64,000 nucleotides of DNA from Polaribacter sp. NJDZ03 (GTDB taxonomy: Bacteria > Bacteroidota > Bacteroidia > Flavobacteriales > Flavobacteriaceae): NCBI RefSeq assembly GCF_019263805.1, contig NZ_CP079195.1, forward strand, positions 4,014,669 to 4,078,668, given 5' to 3'. A model generated the notes under the pieces. The model was not told the origin of the DNA and did no database searches. It saw only the letters and a list, made by a program, of their open reading frames with translations. Below, piece by piece: positions 45,472-54,882 of the stretch (within the stretch, counting starts at the first letter, position 1; each line of letters opens with the position of its first letter). The position numbers and the translations under genes are program-made.

Positions 45472-46923
45472 CTACAGCCTGCTAGAAACAGGTATTCTCA
45501 ATAACTTTTTATCTTCTAAATACTTTTTCACTGCAATAATTGCGGCAATTCTAGCTTCTTCTTTCTGCTGATTTTTTATAGCTTCAGGAGAATAGTGTTT
45601 TTTAACAAAATGGGTATCAAAATTTCCAGAGCGAAAAGCATTGTGCTTACATACAAAACGTCCAAAAGGTAAAGTAGTTTCAATTCCTTCTATTTGATAA
45701 TTTTCAATGGCAGTAATCATTAGCTCAATGGCTTCTGCTCTTGTTTTTCCGTAGGTTATTAATTTAGATAACATGGGGTCGTAATAAATAGGAATGTCCA
45801 TGCCTTGTTCAAATCCATTATCTACACGAATATTTTTGCCTTCGGGTAATTTGTATATTTCTAAATTCCCTACGCTTGGTAAAAAATCATTTAAAGGGTC
45901 TTCTGCATAGACACGCAACTCTAATGCGTGTCCGTTTATTTTTAAATTTTCTTGGGTTATAGGTAAAGCTTCACCACGAGCAACTCGAATTTGTAATTCC
46001 ACTAAATCTGTATTTGTAATCAATTCTGTTACCGGATGCTCTACTTGTAAACGTGTATTCATTTCTAAAAAATAGAAATTGTGTTTTTCATCTAATAAAA
46101 ACTCAACTGTACCGGCACCTAAATAATCGCAAGATTTTGCTACTTTAATTGCAGCTTCTCCCATTATTGCTCTTAACTCTGGGGTTAAAACAGTAGAAGG
46201 AGCTTCTTCAATTACTTTTTGATGACGACGTTGAATACTGCATTCACGTTCAAAAAGGTGTACAACATTGCCGTGTGCATCTGCCATAATCTGAATTTCA
46301 ATATGTCTTGGTGAGGTTACATATTTTTCTATAAATACAGACCCGTCTCCAAAAGCAGAAGTAGCTTCGCTAATAGCTCTATGCATCTGCGATTCAAATT
46401 CGGCATCATTTTCTACAACACGCATTCCTTTTCCTCCGCCACCGGCGGATGCTTTAATTAAAATAGGAAATCCTATTTCTGTGGCTATTTTTTTAGCTTT
46501 TGGAATGTCTGTAATGGCTTCTTCCGTACCAGGAACCATAGGGATATTATATGCTTTTACGGCTTCTTTTGCAGCCAATTTGCTTCCCATTATTTTTATA
46601 GCCTTAGATTTGGGACCAATAAATATGATGTTGTTTTTTTCGCAAGCTTCTGCAAAGTTGGCATTTTCAGATAAAAAGCCATAACCAGGATGAATGGCAT
46701 CTACATTTAAATCTTTAGCAACTTCAATAATTTTATTGCCTAATAAATAAGATTTATTGGAAGGAGCTTCACCAATTAAAACAGCTTCATCTGCAAAACG
46801 AACATGAGGTGCATTTCTATCTGCAGTAGAGTACACAGCAACTGTTTTTAGGCCCATTTTTTTTGCAGTTCGCATGATACGAATGGCAATTTCTCCTCTG
46901 TTGGCTATTAAAAGTTTTTTCAT
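45472..46923 (-). CDS. accC: biotin carboxylase subunit of an acyl-CoA carboxylase
   Basis: 483 residues from MKKLLIANRGEIAIRIMRTA; a longer frame to 46959 has no support. ATP-grasp enzyme that carboxylates biotin. Motifs: GFLSENANFAEACEKNNI, KASAGGGGKGMRVV (about 158-171), FIEKYVTSPRHIEIQI, FERECSIQRRHQKVIEEAPS, FLEMNTRLQVEHPVTE and RVYAEDP. C-terminal tail (AAIIAVKKYLEDKKLL) replaces the biotin-carrier domain, which is a separate gene here. Confidence 0.94.
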   Translation of the reverse strand: MKKLLIANRGEIAIRIMRTAKKMGLKTVAVYSTADRNAPHVRFADEAVLIGEAPSNKSYLLGNKIIEVAKDLNVDAIHPGYGFLSENANFAEACEKNNIIFIGPKSKAIKIMGSKLAAKEAVKAYNIPMVPGTEEAITDIPKAKKIATEIGFPILIKASAGGGGKGMRVVENDAEFESQMHRAISEATSAFGDGSVFIEKYVTSPRHIEIQIMADAHGNVVHLFERECSIQRRHQKVIEEAPSTVLTPELRAIMGEAAIKVAKSCDYLGAGTVEFLLDEKHNFYFLEMNTRLQVEHPVTELITNTDLVELQIRVARGEALPITQENLKINGHALELRVYAEDPLNDFLPSVGNLEIYKLPEGKNIRVDNGFEQGMDIPIYYDPMLSKLITYGKTRAEAIELMITAIENYQIEGIETTLPFGRFVCKHNAFRSGNFDTHFVKKHYSPEAIKNQQKEEARIAAIIAVKKYLEDKKLLRIPVSSRL

Positions 46924-46971
46924 ATAATATTTAGTGGTTTTATGAAATATGGTAATCATAGAAAGGTTGAT

Positions 46972-46999
46972 ACCTACAAGGTTTTGAAAACCTTGCAGG
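46972..46999. repeat. family E palindrome between the carrier and biotin carboxylase genes
   Basis: cctacaaggtttt and gaaaaccttgcagg form a near-perfect palindrome. The central aaggttttnaaaacctt core is close to that of the palindrome at 23852. It lies in the 92-base gap of the operon. Confidence 0.6.
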
Positions 47000-47015
47000 A
47001 TAAAAAAAATCTTAT

Positions 47016-47501
47016 TTATTCAAATTCAACTAATAATTGATTCTTGTCAACCGCCTCTCCTTTAATAACTGAAATAGATTTTATAATTCCGGCTCTTGGC
47101 GATGTTAATGCATTTTCCATTTTCATGGCTTCTAAAATTAAAAGGGTATCATCTTCTTTTACTTCCATACCAACTGAAACGGTAATGTCTAGTATTAACC
47201 CTGGCATGGGTGCTTTAATTTCGTTGATTTCTTTTGTAAAACCAATTTCGAACCCCATTTCTTTAATGAGGGTATCTAGTTCGTTCTGTATGTTAATATT
47301 ATAAACTGTATTATTTACTTTTACAGAATATGATTTCTCTTGAAAATTGGCTTTTGTAATTTCAGTTTTGTAAGAAACATTATTATTTAGTACATGAAAT
47401 TCGGAATCTGAAACCTTTAAGACATCTAGATTTAAAACCGCTTTTTGGTCAATCTTAAAATCGAAGGTGTTGTTTACTGCTACTTGATAGGTGTTTTTCA
47501 C
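47016..47501 (-). CDS. biotin carboxyl carrier protein
   Basis: 161 residues. The C-terminal 75 residues are a biotinyl domain: KAPMPGLILDITVSVGMEVK followed by LLILEAMKMENALTSPRAG, with the biotinylated Lys in EAMKM, and KNQLLVEFE at the end. The N-terminal half is a beta-rich part seen in carrier subunits of propionyl-type carboxylases. It is the first gene of the minus-strand operon leading to accC and the carboxyltransferase. Confidence 0.9.
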   Translation of the reverse strand: MKNTYQVAVNNTFDFKIDQKAVLNLDVLKVSDSEFHVLNNNVSYKTEITKANFQEKSYSVKVNNTVYNINIQNELDTLIKEMGFEIGFTKEINEIKAPMPGLILDITVSVGMEVKEDDTLLILEAMKMENALTSPRAGIIKSISVIKGEAVDKNQLLVEFE

Positions 47502-47722
47502 TTTTTCAGAATTTGATTATTGTAAATATATGTTTTTTAAAGTTTTCTTTTTAAGTGGTTTATGTAAAACTTGGTGAAATGATATTGTTTTATGATAAAA
47601 AATACTGATTTTTTATTGATGCGTACTATTTTTAAGAACTAGTTTTTAAAGTGTTTTTTAGTATTGATGAAAATTTAAAAACAAGAAAATCAAAATTAAA
47701 TATAGAGGTTATTTTTTGTTTT

Positions 47723-47811
47723 GCGTTAGGGATAGAAGCGGCATCCTTTTTTATTTTTTGTAAAAAAGATATAGCGAATAGCCCGACCCTTTTGGGGAAC
47801 GCCCTAAATAT
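47723..47811 (+). repeat. dispersed intergenic repeat, family A, copy 2 (extended)
   Basis: gcgttagggatagaagcggc followed by atccttttttatt matches copy 1 at 4857-4890. The copy continues into tatagcgaatagcccgaccc and ttttggggaacgccct, a part that the first copy lacks. Confidence 0.7.
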
Positions 47812-47854
47812 GATGTTGAAATAAAAAAAGGAATCGTTTTATATTACTACCATT

Positions 47855-47891
47855 GATTTATAGGGTGTTTGATGATTTATAGGGTGTTTGA
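47855..47891. repeat. tandem duplication of an 18-19-base unit
   Basis: gatttatagggtgtttga occurs at 47855-47872 and again at 47874-47891 with a single T between. Confidence 0.85.
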
Positions 47892-47958
47892 AAAAATAAA
47901 TTTATTTTCAACTTAAATTTATTTTAGAATTTTAGGAAGGTTAAGCTGTGTTCAATTA

Positions 47959-48004
47959 AGATACTCAAACAAGTTCTGTAAGACAATGTTTATTACTTTT
48001 TAGA
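47959..48004 (+). repeat. half copy of the family B element
   Basis: agatactcaaacaagttctg then taagacaatgtttatt and actttttaga match the right half of the element at 32262-32306 with a few changes. The left half is missing. Confidence 0.65.
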
Positions 48005-48023
48005 CTGCAACTTTTGTTTGTTG

Positions 48024-48031
48024 TAACTTTG
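48024..48031 (+). promoter_or_regulatory. -7 box upstream of the ABC exporter
   Basis: TAACTTTG, an exact TAnnTTTG match, 71 bases before the ATG at 48103. No -33 box is obvious. Confidence 0.35.
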
Positions 48032-48102
48032 CAAGTATGTCAGACTTCAACTTAATGGCATGTAAATTGAGCAATAAATTTCTCTACATTTTAAAATAAA
48101 TT

Positions 48103-49869
48103 ATGCAACATTATAAAGAATCTAAAAAAGATAAAACAAAACCAAAAGTAACCTTAAAACAAGCTTTTATAACCATTATTTGGCCAAGAAGAAATTTGGT
48201 GTTTTTAGGATTAATTTTAATAATTATTAGAAGTTTATCTGGCTTTATACTGCCAATGCAGAGTAAGGTTTTAATGGATGAGGTGATACCTAATAAGGAT
48301 TATAGCCAGTTATACAATTTAATATTTATTGTTATTGGAGCCATTTTTGTGCAAGCAGTAACTTCTTTTTTATTGACAAAAGTATTGAGTATTCAGGCGC
48401 AATATTTAATATCAGAATTAAGAACACAGGTGCAAAAGAAGGTTTTGTCTTTACCAATCAGTTTTTTCGACAATACAAAATCTGGCGCATTGGTTTCTAG
48501 AATTATGAACGATGTAGAAGGTGTAAGAAATTTAATAGGTACTGGTTTGGTACAGTTAATTGGAGGTTCGTTTACGGCAATTTTAACGTTGGTTATTTTG
48601 TTGAAAATGAATGTTTGGATGACCATTTTTACATTTGTGCCGTTATCTATTTTTGGAATAATCGCCTTAAAATCATTTAAATATATTCGTCCGATTTTTA
48701 GAGCACGAGGAAAAATTAATGCAGAAGTAACAGGACGTTTAACAGAAACTTTAGGCGGAATTAGAGTAATAAAAGCCTTTAATGCAGAAGAACAAGAAAG
48801 CAAAATTTTTGAAGAAGGTGTTGATAATATATATCAGAATGTTAAAAAAAGTATGACTGCAACTGCTATTATGACTAGTTCGTCTACCTTTTTAATTGGT
48901 TTGGCAACTACCGGAGTGATGGGAATTGGCGGTTATTATATGATACAAGGCAGCATGACTTTTGGAGATTTTATTCAGTTTACATTCTTGTTAGCATTTA
49001 TGGTGGCGCCAATTGTACAAATGAGCAATATTGGTAGCCAGTTAACCGAAGCTTTGGCAGGTTTAGATAGAACCGAAGAATTAATGAACATGGCTGCAGA
49101 GGAAGATGATGAAAATAGAAAGGTTGTTTTAGAAGACTTAAAAGGAGAAATTAATTTTGATAATGTTTCTTTTTCTTATGAAGAAGGAAAGAAGGTGATT
49201 AAAAACATTAATTTTAATGTGCCTGCGGGTTCTGTAACGGCTTTGGTTGGTAGTTCTGGTTCTGGGAAATCTACTATTGCTGGTTTATCTGCAACATTTT
49301 TAAATCCGGAATCGGGTACCATTACGATTGATAATAAAGATATGTCTAAAATAAAGCTATCTAGTTATCGTAAATATTTAGGTGTTGTTTTACAAGATGA
49401 GTTTTTATTTGAAGGAACAATTAGAGCAAATATTCTGTTTCCAAGACCAGATGCTACAGAAGACGAATTACAAAATGCTGTAAATGCAGCCTATGTAAAT
49501 GAGTTTACAGATCGTTTTGATGATGGTTTAGATACTTTAATTGGAGAAAGAGGTGTAAAACTTTCTGGAGGTCAGCGTCAGCGTTTGGCAATTGCAAGAG
49601 CTATTTTAGCAGATCCAAAAATTATTATTTTAGATGAAGCAACTTCTAGTTTAGATACCGAAAGCGAGTCTTTAATTCAGAAAAGTTTGTCTGAATTGGT
49701 AAAAGACAGAACAACAATTGTTATTGCGCACAGGTTGAGCACTATTAAACAAGCAGATCAGATTTTAGTAGTAGAAGCGGGAAGTATTGCAGAAAGAGGT
49801 ACGCATGATGAGTTGATTGCTGCAAAAGGCAGATATTATGATTTGTATACGTATCAATCTAAAATATAA
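48103..49869 (+). CDS. ABC exporter, MsbA/multidrug type (fused membrane and ATPase domains)
   Basis: 588 residues. Six membrane helices (about 30-320) followed by an ATPase domain (about 345-585): Walker A VGSSGSGKST, Q-loop VVLQDEFLFEGT, signature LSGGQRQRLAIARAIL, Walker B IIILDEATSSLD, and the switch His in VIAHRLST. A half-size exporter that acts as a homodimer. Substrates may be lipids or drugs; nothing nearby identifies them. Monocistronic. Confidence 0.92.
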   Translation: MQHYKESKKDKTKPKVTLKQAFITIIWPRRNLVFLGLILIIIRSLSGFILPMQSKVLMDEVIPNKDYSQLYNLIFIVIGAIFVQAVTSFLLTKVLSIQAQYLISELRTQVQKKVLSLPISFFDNTKSGALVSRIMNDVEGVRNLIGTGLVQLIGGSFTAILTLVILLKMNVWMTIFTFVPLSIFGIIALKSFKYIRPIFRARGKINAEVTGRLTETLGGIRVIKAFNAEEQESKIFEEGVDNIYQNVKKSMTATAIMTSSSTFLIGLATTGVMGIGGYYMIQGSMTFGDFIQFTFLLAFMVAPIVQMSNIGSQLTEALAGLDRTEELMNMAAEEDDENRKVVLEDLKGEINFDNVSFSYEEGKKVIKNINFNVPAGSVTALVGSSGSGKSTIAGLSATFLNPESGTITIDNKDMSKIKLSSYRKYLGVVLQDEFLFEGTIRANILFPRPDATEDELQNAVNAAYVNEFTDRFDDGLDTLIGERGVKLSGGQRQRLAIARAILADPKIIILDEATSSLDTESESLIQKSLSELVKDRTTIVIAHRLSTIKQADQILVVEAGSIAERGTHDELIAAKGRYYDLYTYQSKI

Positions 49870-49893
49870 GATAGAAATTAGTGGATAACAATC

Positions 49894-49976
49894 TTACTGT
49901 CTGTTCGAGCGCAGCGCAGTCGAGAACTAATTGATTTTCAAAATAGGTTTCGACTGCGCTCAACCTGACATTTTTC
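49894..49976. repeat. family C element with two opposed arms
   Basis: ttcgagcgcagcgcagtcga (49903-49922) and gtttcgactgcgctcaacct (49947-49966) are inverted relative to each other and can pair. It lies just after the ABC exporter and likely forms its terminator-like hairpin. It relates to the motifs at 16990-17402 and 19801-20003. Confidence 0.65.
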
Positions 49977-50108
49977 TTAAATTTAAGAGACTATAATTTA
50001 TGCAAATATGGTCTAACTTCTAATTTAACATTTAAATTCCACTTCTTTTGTAAAGAAATACAATAAAACCGACTCTTAAAGTATCGAATTTAAATATATC
50101 ATCGAATT

Positions 50109-50876
50109 ATGAAAAAAGTACTTTTATTGTTAGTTGTAGTTATTGCTATTTCTTGTAAGAATGAAGCTAAAAAGGAGGTTAAGGAATTAGTACAAAAAGT
50201 TGAAGTTAAAAAAGAAAGTTTTCCGGAAGAATTAGGGAAAGTTTTTGAAGCTCACGGCGGAATTGACACTTGGAGAAATACTGAGGTTTTATCCTTTAAA
50301 AAAGGAGATGAAGTACATACAATAGATTTACAATCTCGTGTAAATGTAATTAATGCGCCTAATTATTCTGTAGGTTTCGACGGAGAAAATGTTTGGTTAG
50401 ACGAAGCAGAAGAAGGAACTTTTAAAGGTAACCCTGCTTTTTATCATAACCTGTTCTTTTATTTCTATGCAATGCCTTTTGTATTAGCGGATGAAGGTAT
50501 TACGTATGAAAAAATTGCACCTTTAACTTTTGATGGTGTAGATTATCCTGGTTATAAAATGTCTTTTAAATCTAATATTGGTAGTTCTCCTGATGATAAT
50601 TACAAGTTGTATTTTAATGCAGAAACTTATAAAATGGAATGGTTAGCATACACGGCTACATTTATGTCTAAAAAACCAAGTGATAAGTTTAATATCATTA
50701 AATATGGTAAATGGAATAATGTAAACGGATTGATTTTACCATCAGAAATTACTTGGTTTAAAGTTGATGAAAACGGTGTGCCAACAGAACCAGCAAGTCC
50801 TGCAGCAGTATTTACAGATGCAGCAATCAGTAAAAATACTTTAAAAGATTCATTTTTTGAAAAGCCAGTAAAATAA
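50109..50876 (+). CDS. DUF6503-type lipoprotein
   Basis: 255 residues. Signal peptide with lipobox: LLLVVVIAISC (Cys16). The mature protein resembles DUF6503 and the LolA/outer-membrane-lipoprotein-sorting-like folds: AHGGIDTWRNTEVLSFKKG (about 50-68), YKLYFNAETYKMEWLAYTA and YGKWNNVNGLILPSEITWF. Probably in the periplasmic leaflet; ligand unknown. The family number is from memory. Confidence 0.7.
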   Translation: MKKVLLLLVVVIAISCKNEAKKEVKELVQKVEVKKESFPEELGKVFEAHGGIDTWRNTEVLSFKKGDEVHTIDLQSRVNVINAPNYSVGFDGENVWLDEAEEGTFKGNPAFYHNLFFYFYAMPFVLADEGITYEKIAPLTFDGVDYPGYKMSFKSNIGSSPDDNYKLYFNAETYKMEWLAYTATFMSKKPSDKFNIIKYGKWNNVNGLILPSEITWFKVDENGVPTEPASPAAVFTDAAISKNTLKDSFFEKPVK

Positions 50877-50892
50877 ATTATAGTATATAAAA

Positions 50893-50930
50893 AAGTAAGC
50901 GTCGTTTTTTACAAAACGACGACTTACCAA
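50893..50930. terminator. hairpin between convergent genes at 50.9 kb
   Basis: gtcgtttt pairs with aaaacgac around ttac, extended by gtaagc / gacttac. It lies 17 bases after the plus-strand stop, but it has no clear T-run, so activity is uncertain. Confidence 0.5.
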
Positions 50931-50989
50931 GTAAACTAATAAAACCAAGTATTAGTATAAATATTAGAAGTTAGCTTTCTAATAAATTG

Positions 50990-51514
50990 TTATTTGGTAT
51001 AAGGTTGGTGATTATAACTCAGCACCCTTTTTAATTTCCAAATCTTATTTTCTAAAATCCAAAGGTGTGTAAAATCTGCAATTCCAACAGTTTTTAATAC
51101 ACCTTTTTGTTTTTGTTGAAACGTGTGTTTTCCTTTTTGAATAGCGCCATAAATAATGCCATTATTGTTTAATTGATGTACTTCTAAAGAATTATCAACT
51201 AATTGTCTGGTGTTATTTCCTGGGTTAGTACATAGGTTCTTTTTAATAGCATCAATAAATTGTTCCTTATTTTGGATACCTCCAACATCATGATAGAATT
51301 CAAAATTATCAGCAATAATTGGGGTTAGTTTTTCAATTTCACAATTATTAAACGCTCTTTCAAATAAAATACTGTCTTTATCTTTTAATGTTTTAAACAA
51401 GTTTGAATTTGTATCAACTTGTGCATTTAAAACAAAGTTGTAAAACAACATCGCTAAAAACAGTACTACTTTTATTAAAATAGATTTTCTAAAAGGTTCT
51501 AAAAAAGAGTCCAT
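50990..51514 (-). CDS. exported NTF2-like (DUF4440-type) protein
   Basis: 174 residues. N-terminal membrane/signal segment (about 13-32, ILIKVVLFLAMLFYNFVLNA). The rest matches the NTF2-like cone fold: DKDSILFERAFNNCEIEKL (about 46-64), IADNFEFYHDVGG and FTHLWILENKIWKLKRVLSY. Many such proteins lack catalytic residues. Function unknown. It overlaps nothing; the next gene upstream on its strand starts 30 bases away from its end of the cluster. Confidence 0.75.
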   Translation of the reverse strand: MDSFLEPFRKSILIKVVLFLAMLFYNFVLNAQVDTNSNLFKTLKDKDSILFERAFNNCEIEKLTPIIADNFEFYHDVGGIQNKEQFIDAIKKNLCTNPGNNTRQLVDNSLEVHQLNNNGIIYGAIQKGKHTFQQKQKGVLKTVGIADFTHLWILENKIWKLKRVLSYNHQPYTK

Positions 51515-51543
51515 AGTTTGGTTGCTTACTTAATTAAAGTTAA

Positions 51544-52269
51544 TTATTTTTTTGAAATACTTCCGCCCGAAGTTGTTTTTTTATCAACTGTTTTTGGGTT
51601 TCCTTTAAAATCAATATCTCCACCACTAGTTGCTCTAGCTTCTAGTTTTTTTGATGCAAAAATATTAATATTAGCTCCACTAGTTACTTTAGCTATGGTG
51701 TTTTCACTTTCTAATTCATAAGCATCTATAGAACTTCCGCTTGTTGCGTTAGAAGCATGATTTATTGTAATTCCGGAAATATTAATATCAGACCCACTGG
51801 TAGAATTTGTTTCTACACTTGTTGCGTTTACCTTAATATTTATATCTGCTCCGCTTGTAGCTGAGATAGAAATTTCATCGGTATCTATAACTTCTTTTCC
51901 ATATACATCACTTCCACTTGTGGCTATTAAAAGAGTTAAATCTTTAATGGTAACATGTACTTTTTTGGCTTCTGCTCTCCAAATTCCTTTATCAGCATAT
52001 ATTTTTAATATACCATCTTCAACTTCCGTAATAATAATATCGTGTAAATTTTCATCAGCTTCTACAATCACTTTATTATTAGAACCTTGGGTTATGTAGA
52101 CATCTAAACCTGTGCTTACTTTTATTCCAGTAAATTGATCTGCAATTTTTCTTGTTTTGGTAATTACATTTTTATTTCCATTAATTCTATTTATCATATC
52201 TACATTACAAGATGTAAAAAGAGTTGCTATAAATAGAATTGCAATAATTTTTGATACTGAATTTTTCAT
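51544..52269 (-). CDS. head-GIN domain (DUF2807) lipoprotein
   Basis: 241 residues. Lipobox at IATLFTSC (Cys21). The rest is a right-handed beta-helix built from repeats such as LLIATSGSDVYGKEVIDTDE, ISATSGADINIKVNATSVET and TSGSDINISGITI (putative auto-transporter adhesin head GIN domain, DUF2807). Function unclear: surface or periplasmic. It is last in the DUF4870-PadR-PspC-GIN series on this strand. Confidence 0.85.
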   Translation of the reverse strand: MKNSVSKIIAILFIATLFTSCNVDMINRINGNKNVITKTRKIADQFTGIKVSTGLDVYITQGSNNKVIVEADENLHDIIITEVEDGILKIYADKGIWRAEAKKVHVTIKDLTLLIATSGSDVYGKEVIDTDEISISATSGADINIKVNATSVETNSTSGSDINISGITINHASNATSGSSIDAYELESENTIAKVTSGANINIFASKKLEARATSGGDIDFKGNPKTVDKKTTSGGSISKK

Positions 52270-52363
52270 GAGTTTGGATTTAATTAGATTGTAAATTTCT
52301 TTTAATAGACGCTTAAAATCAATGATTGGTTACTCAATTGTTGTTTTTTTTGGTTGAATTGTA

Positions 52364-54028
52364 TTAAATAACTTCTTCTGCATCTAAATCATCTACACAA
52401 TCTGTACATTGTAAGGTTTCATCGGTCATTTTAAAATAATGATTCACCATATCTTTGTCGTAAATATCTGTTTGATTCTCTACGTCATTTAAAAAGTTTT
52501 TTACAGAATGATCAAAATAAACAGTGCTACCTTTAGGTATATAAACTGTTATATTAATTTCTTCATCTTTCCAAATATTTTTAAAGTCAGACAAATAATA
52601 AGCATCTAAAACAATAGTATTATTGATGATTTCAAATTTATATTCAATTTTTTCAGCATTTGCATTTGCACTATTTCTTGTTTTTCCAGAGGATTCTTTT
52701 TCAAGAATTATATATCCCTCATCTGTATTGCTTTTTTTAACATCAACGCTAACATTATTAGAGTATATTTTATTTGTTCCGTCTATTTCAACCTCTTGTA
52801 TACGAGAACTTCTATTTAAATTATGTTTATAATAGATTTCATCATTATTGACCATTTTTAAAGAGACGGTATCATTTTCTACAATATTTAATGATGATTT
52901 TTTAACAAATTGGCCATCATTTACATGAGAGGTTCCGTATTCTATTCCTGTAAAAATCATGGTTAATAAAGCGATTACCCAAATACCTAAAAGGGTTAGT
53001 GATGTTGGCTTGCTTATTTGTTTTATACTACTAGATAATATGCGTAAACCCAGTACAAATAAGATTAAAAAAGGAATACCTATTAATAAAAAAGCAGCAA
53101 GTGTTAGTGCCCATTTTGGTAAAATAGCATCATAGAAAAATGGTGGATATTGTAAAAACTCGCCATTAACATTTAATACTTCTAAACTTCCTATTGAAAA
53201 CCCACCAATAATTAGTGATAAAATAACCGCACCAGCAATAAATACCAGTAGAATTCCAATAAACTTACCAATCACTTTAAAGAATACCAGAATAATCTTG
53301 CCTATAGTGTTGATAAAATCTTGTAATCCGTTATTTTTTTTTGTCTTTCCCGAAAAAGTCTTATTCATTTTTTCTGAAAACTCATTGGCTCCGTCTTTAA
53401 ATTTCTCTGATGCTTTGTTGGCAAAATCAGCTACATTTTCAGAAACATTTGTAAACTCTTCACGAATCTTTTTTTCGATATTATCGATGTTTACAGGTTC
53501 ACCTTCCATCTGTAGTTTTTCTGCCGTAGTTTTAGCTTCTGGCAACAAAATCCAAAGGATAATGTATAAGATTACTCCAAAACCAGCTCCGAAGAAAAGG
53601 GCTAACAAACCAAGACGAACCCAGATGGTATCAATATCAAAATAATGAGCAATACCAGAGGCAACTCCACCTAAAAATTTATCCTCACCATCTCTAAATA
53701 ATTTTTTTCCGGTAGTGTTATTTCTAGTGTAAGAATAATTAGCGTCACTATATTCTTCTTCGGCACCAGCATAATCTTCTGGTTGGCCCATAATTTTAAT
53801 GATATCTTCTATATCACCTTCATTAATAACCTGTCTTGCGTCTGTTATTTTTTCTGATAACAATTCGCTAATACGTGCTTCTATATCTGCAATAATCTCA
53901 TTTTTTCCTTGTGGATCATCGCTTAACGATCTAGAAATAGATTCTAGATATCGCTTTAATTTCTGATAGGCAACTTCATCTATGTGGAAGAAAAATCCGC
54001 CTAAATTTATGTTGATTGTCTTATTCAT
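52364..54028 (-). CDS. PspC-domain membrane protein
   Basis: 554 residues. A cytosolic N-terminal part with helical EADIEARISELLSEKITDAR-like segment (about 45-66), a PspC domain at about 105-165 (KKLFRDGEDKFLGGVASGIA; FGAGFGVILYIILWILLPEA), several further membrane helices (about 240-350), and a periplasmic C-terminal region. PspC-type proteins sense envelope stress. The start overlaps the stop of the PadR gene by eight bases. Confidence 0.85.
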   Translation of the reverse strand: MNKTININLGGFFFHIDEVAYQKLKRYLESISRSLSDDPQGKNEIIADIEARISELLSEKITDARQVINEGDIEDIIKIMGQPEDYAGAEEEYSDANYSYTRNNTTGKKLFRDGEDKFLGGVASGIAHYFDIDTIWVRLGLLALFFGAGFGVILYIILWILLPEAKTTAEKLQMEGEPVNIDNIEKKIREEFTNVSENVADFANKASEKFKDGANEFSEKMNKTFSGKTKKNNGLQDFINTIGKIILVFFKVIGKFIGILLVFIAGAVILSLIIGGFSIGSLEVLNVNGEFLQYPPFFYDAILPKWALTLAAFLLIGIPFLILFVLGLRILSSSIKQISKPTSLTLLGIWVIALLTMIFTGIEYGTSHVNDGQFVKKSSLNIVENDTVSLKMVNNDEIYYKHNLNRSSRIQEVEIDGTNKIYSNNVSVDVKKSNTDEGYIILEKESSGKTRNSANANAEKIEYKFEIINNTIVLDAYYLSDFKNIWKDEEINITVYIPKGSTVYFDHSVKNFLNDVENQTDIYDKDMVNHYFKMTDETLQCTDCVDDLDAEEVI

Positions 54029-54365
54029 TTGTGGTTGGTTTTTTGCTGATTACTTGGTTAACTGCACTTACTAAATTGCTCCATGTTTTGTCTAATTCTT
54101 TTATAAATAGACCGCCGTTTTCTGTTAAAACATAATATTTTCTTGGTGGTCCAGAGGTCGATTCTTCCCATCTATAGGTTAATAAACCTGCGTTTTTTAA
54201 ACGTGTTAATAAAGGATATATGGTACCTTCAACCACAATCATTTCTGCACCTTTTAGCGTTTTTAAAATTTCAGATGTATAAGCATCTCCATTTTTTAAG
54301 ATGGATAAAATACAATACTCTAAAACACCTTTTCGCATTTGTGCTTTTGTGTTTTCTATCTTCAT
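54021..54365 (-). CDS. PadR-family transcriptional regulator
   Basis: 114 residues, normal for the small PadR class. The winged helix is visible: QMRKGVLEYCILSILKNGDA (about 9-28), EMIVVEGTIYPLLTRLKNAG and LLTYRWEESTSGPPRKYYVL. It regulates genes such as its own operon in response to small molecules or stress. It overlaps the PspC gene start, showing coupling. Confidence 0.92.
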   Translation of the reverse strand: MKIENTKAQMRKGVLEYCILSILKNGDAYTSEILKTLKGAEMIVVEGTIYPLLTRLKNAGLLTYRWEESTSGPPRKYYVLTENGGLFIKELDKTWSNLVSAVNQVISKKPTTNE

Positions 54366-54384
54366 TTATTGTGATTTTAAATGA

Positions 54385-54819
54385 TTATTTAATAAACTTT
54401 ATTGTGAAAGGATATTTATAACTTTCTCCCTCTTTAGCTTTTAATGCTGCTATAATTATCAATGCAATTTTAATGATGCCTACAATTCCTGCTAGAGATG
54501 CAATACCCATAATTCCGAAGAAATTAAAAGTCTCAAAATTGATGTTAATATGATTAAAGTTGTCAAGATTATCGAAGTTTCTAAAAATTGAACCAATAAA
54601 AACAGGAATAAAAGATAATGTCAAAATAAAAATATAGAGAGAATAACTGATATTAAAGTTAATTGCTTCTTTGCCGTGTTTATCTAAAAAGCTACTTCTG
54701 TCTTTTAACGTTTGCCATGCAATTAATGGTGTAATTATATTACCAAAAGGAAAAATAAATCCTGCGAAAGCAGAAATATGTATTAAAAAGGCATTGGTGT
54801 TTTCGTTATTTTGTTTCAT
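54385..54819 (-). CDS. DUF4870 membrane protein
   Basis: 144 residues with three to four membrane helices. The family pattern is FLIHISAFAGFIFPFGNIIT (about 11-30), AWQTLKDRSSFLDKHGKEAI and NFNISYSLYIFILTLSFIPV. Role unknown. It opens the operon and has the best promoter in the window. Confidence 0.85.
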   Translation of the reverse strand: MKQNNENTNAFLIHISAFAGFIFPFGNIITPLIAWQTLKDRSSFLDKHGKEAINFNISYSLYIFILTLSFIPVFIGSIFRNFDNLDNFNHININFETFNFFGIMGIASLAGIVGIIKIALIIIAALKAKEGESYKYPFTIKFIK

Positions 54820-54849
54820 AATTTATAAACTATATAATACTTTCTTATG

Positions 54850-54882
54850 CAAATATATGTCTTTAAGAAGGTATTATGCAAA
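54850..54882 (-). promoter_or_regulatory. promoter of the DUF4870-PadR-PspC-GIN operon
   Basis: On the minus strand TTTG (54882-54879) and TATATTTG (54857-54850) are 21 bases apart, an exact match to the Bacteroidetes -33/-7 pattern. The first start codon lies 30 bases downstream. Confidence 0.65.

Larger units (their letters stand above)
47502..48102. other. 601-base gene-free spacer with three repeat elements
   Basis: No open frame of note. It holds family A (47723-47811), a short tandem repeat (47855-47891), a half copy of family B (47959-48004) and a -7 box for the ABC exporter. The first 220 bases are AT-rich and feature-free. Confidence 0.6.
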
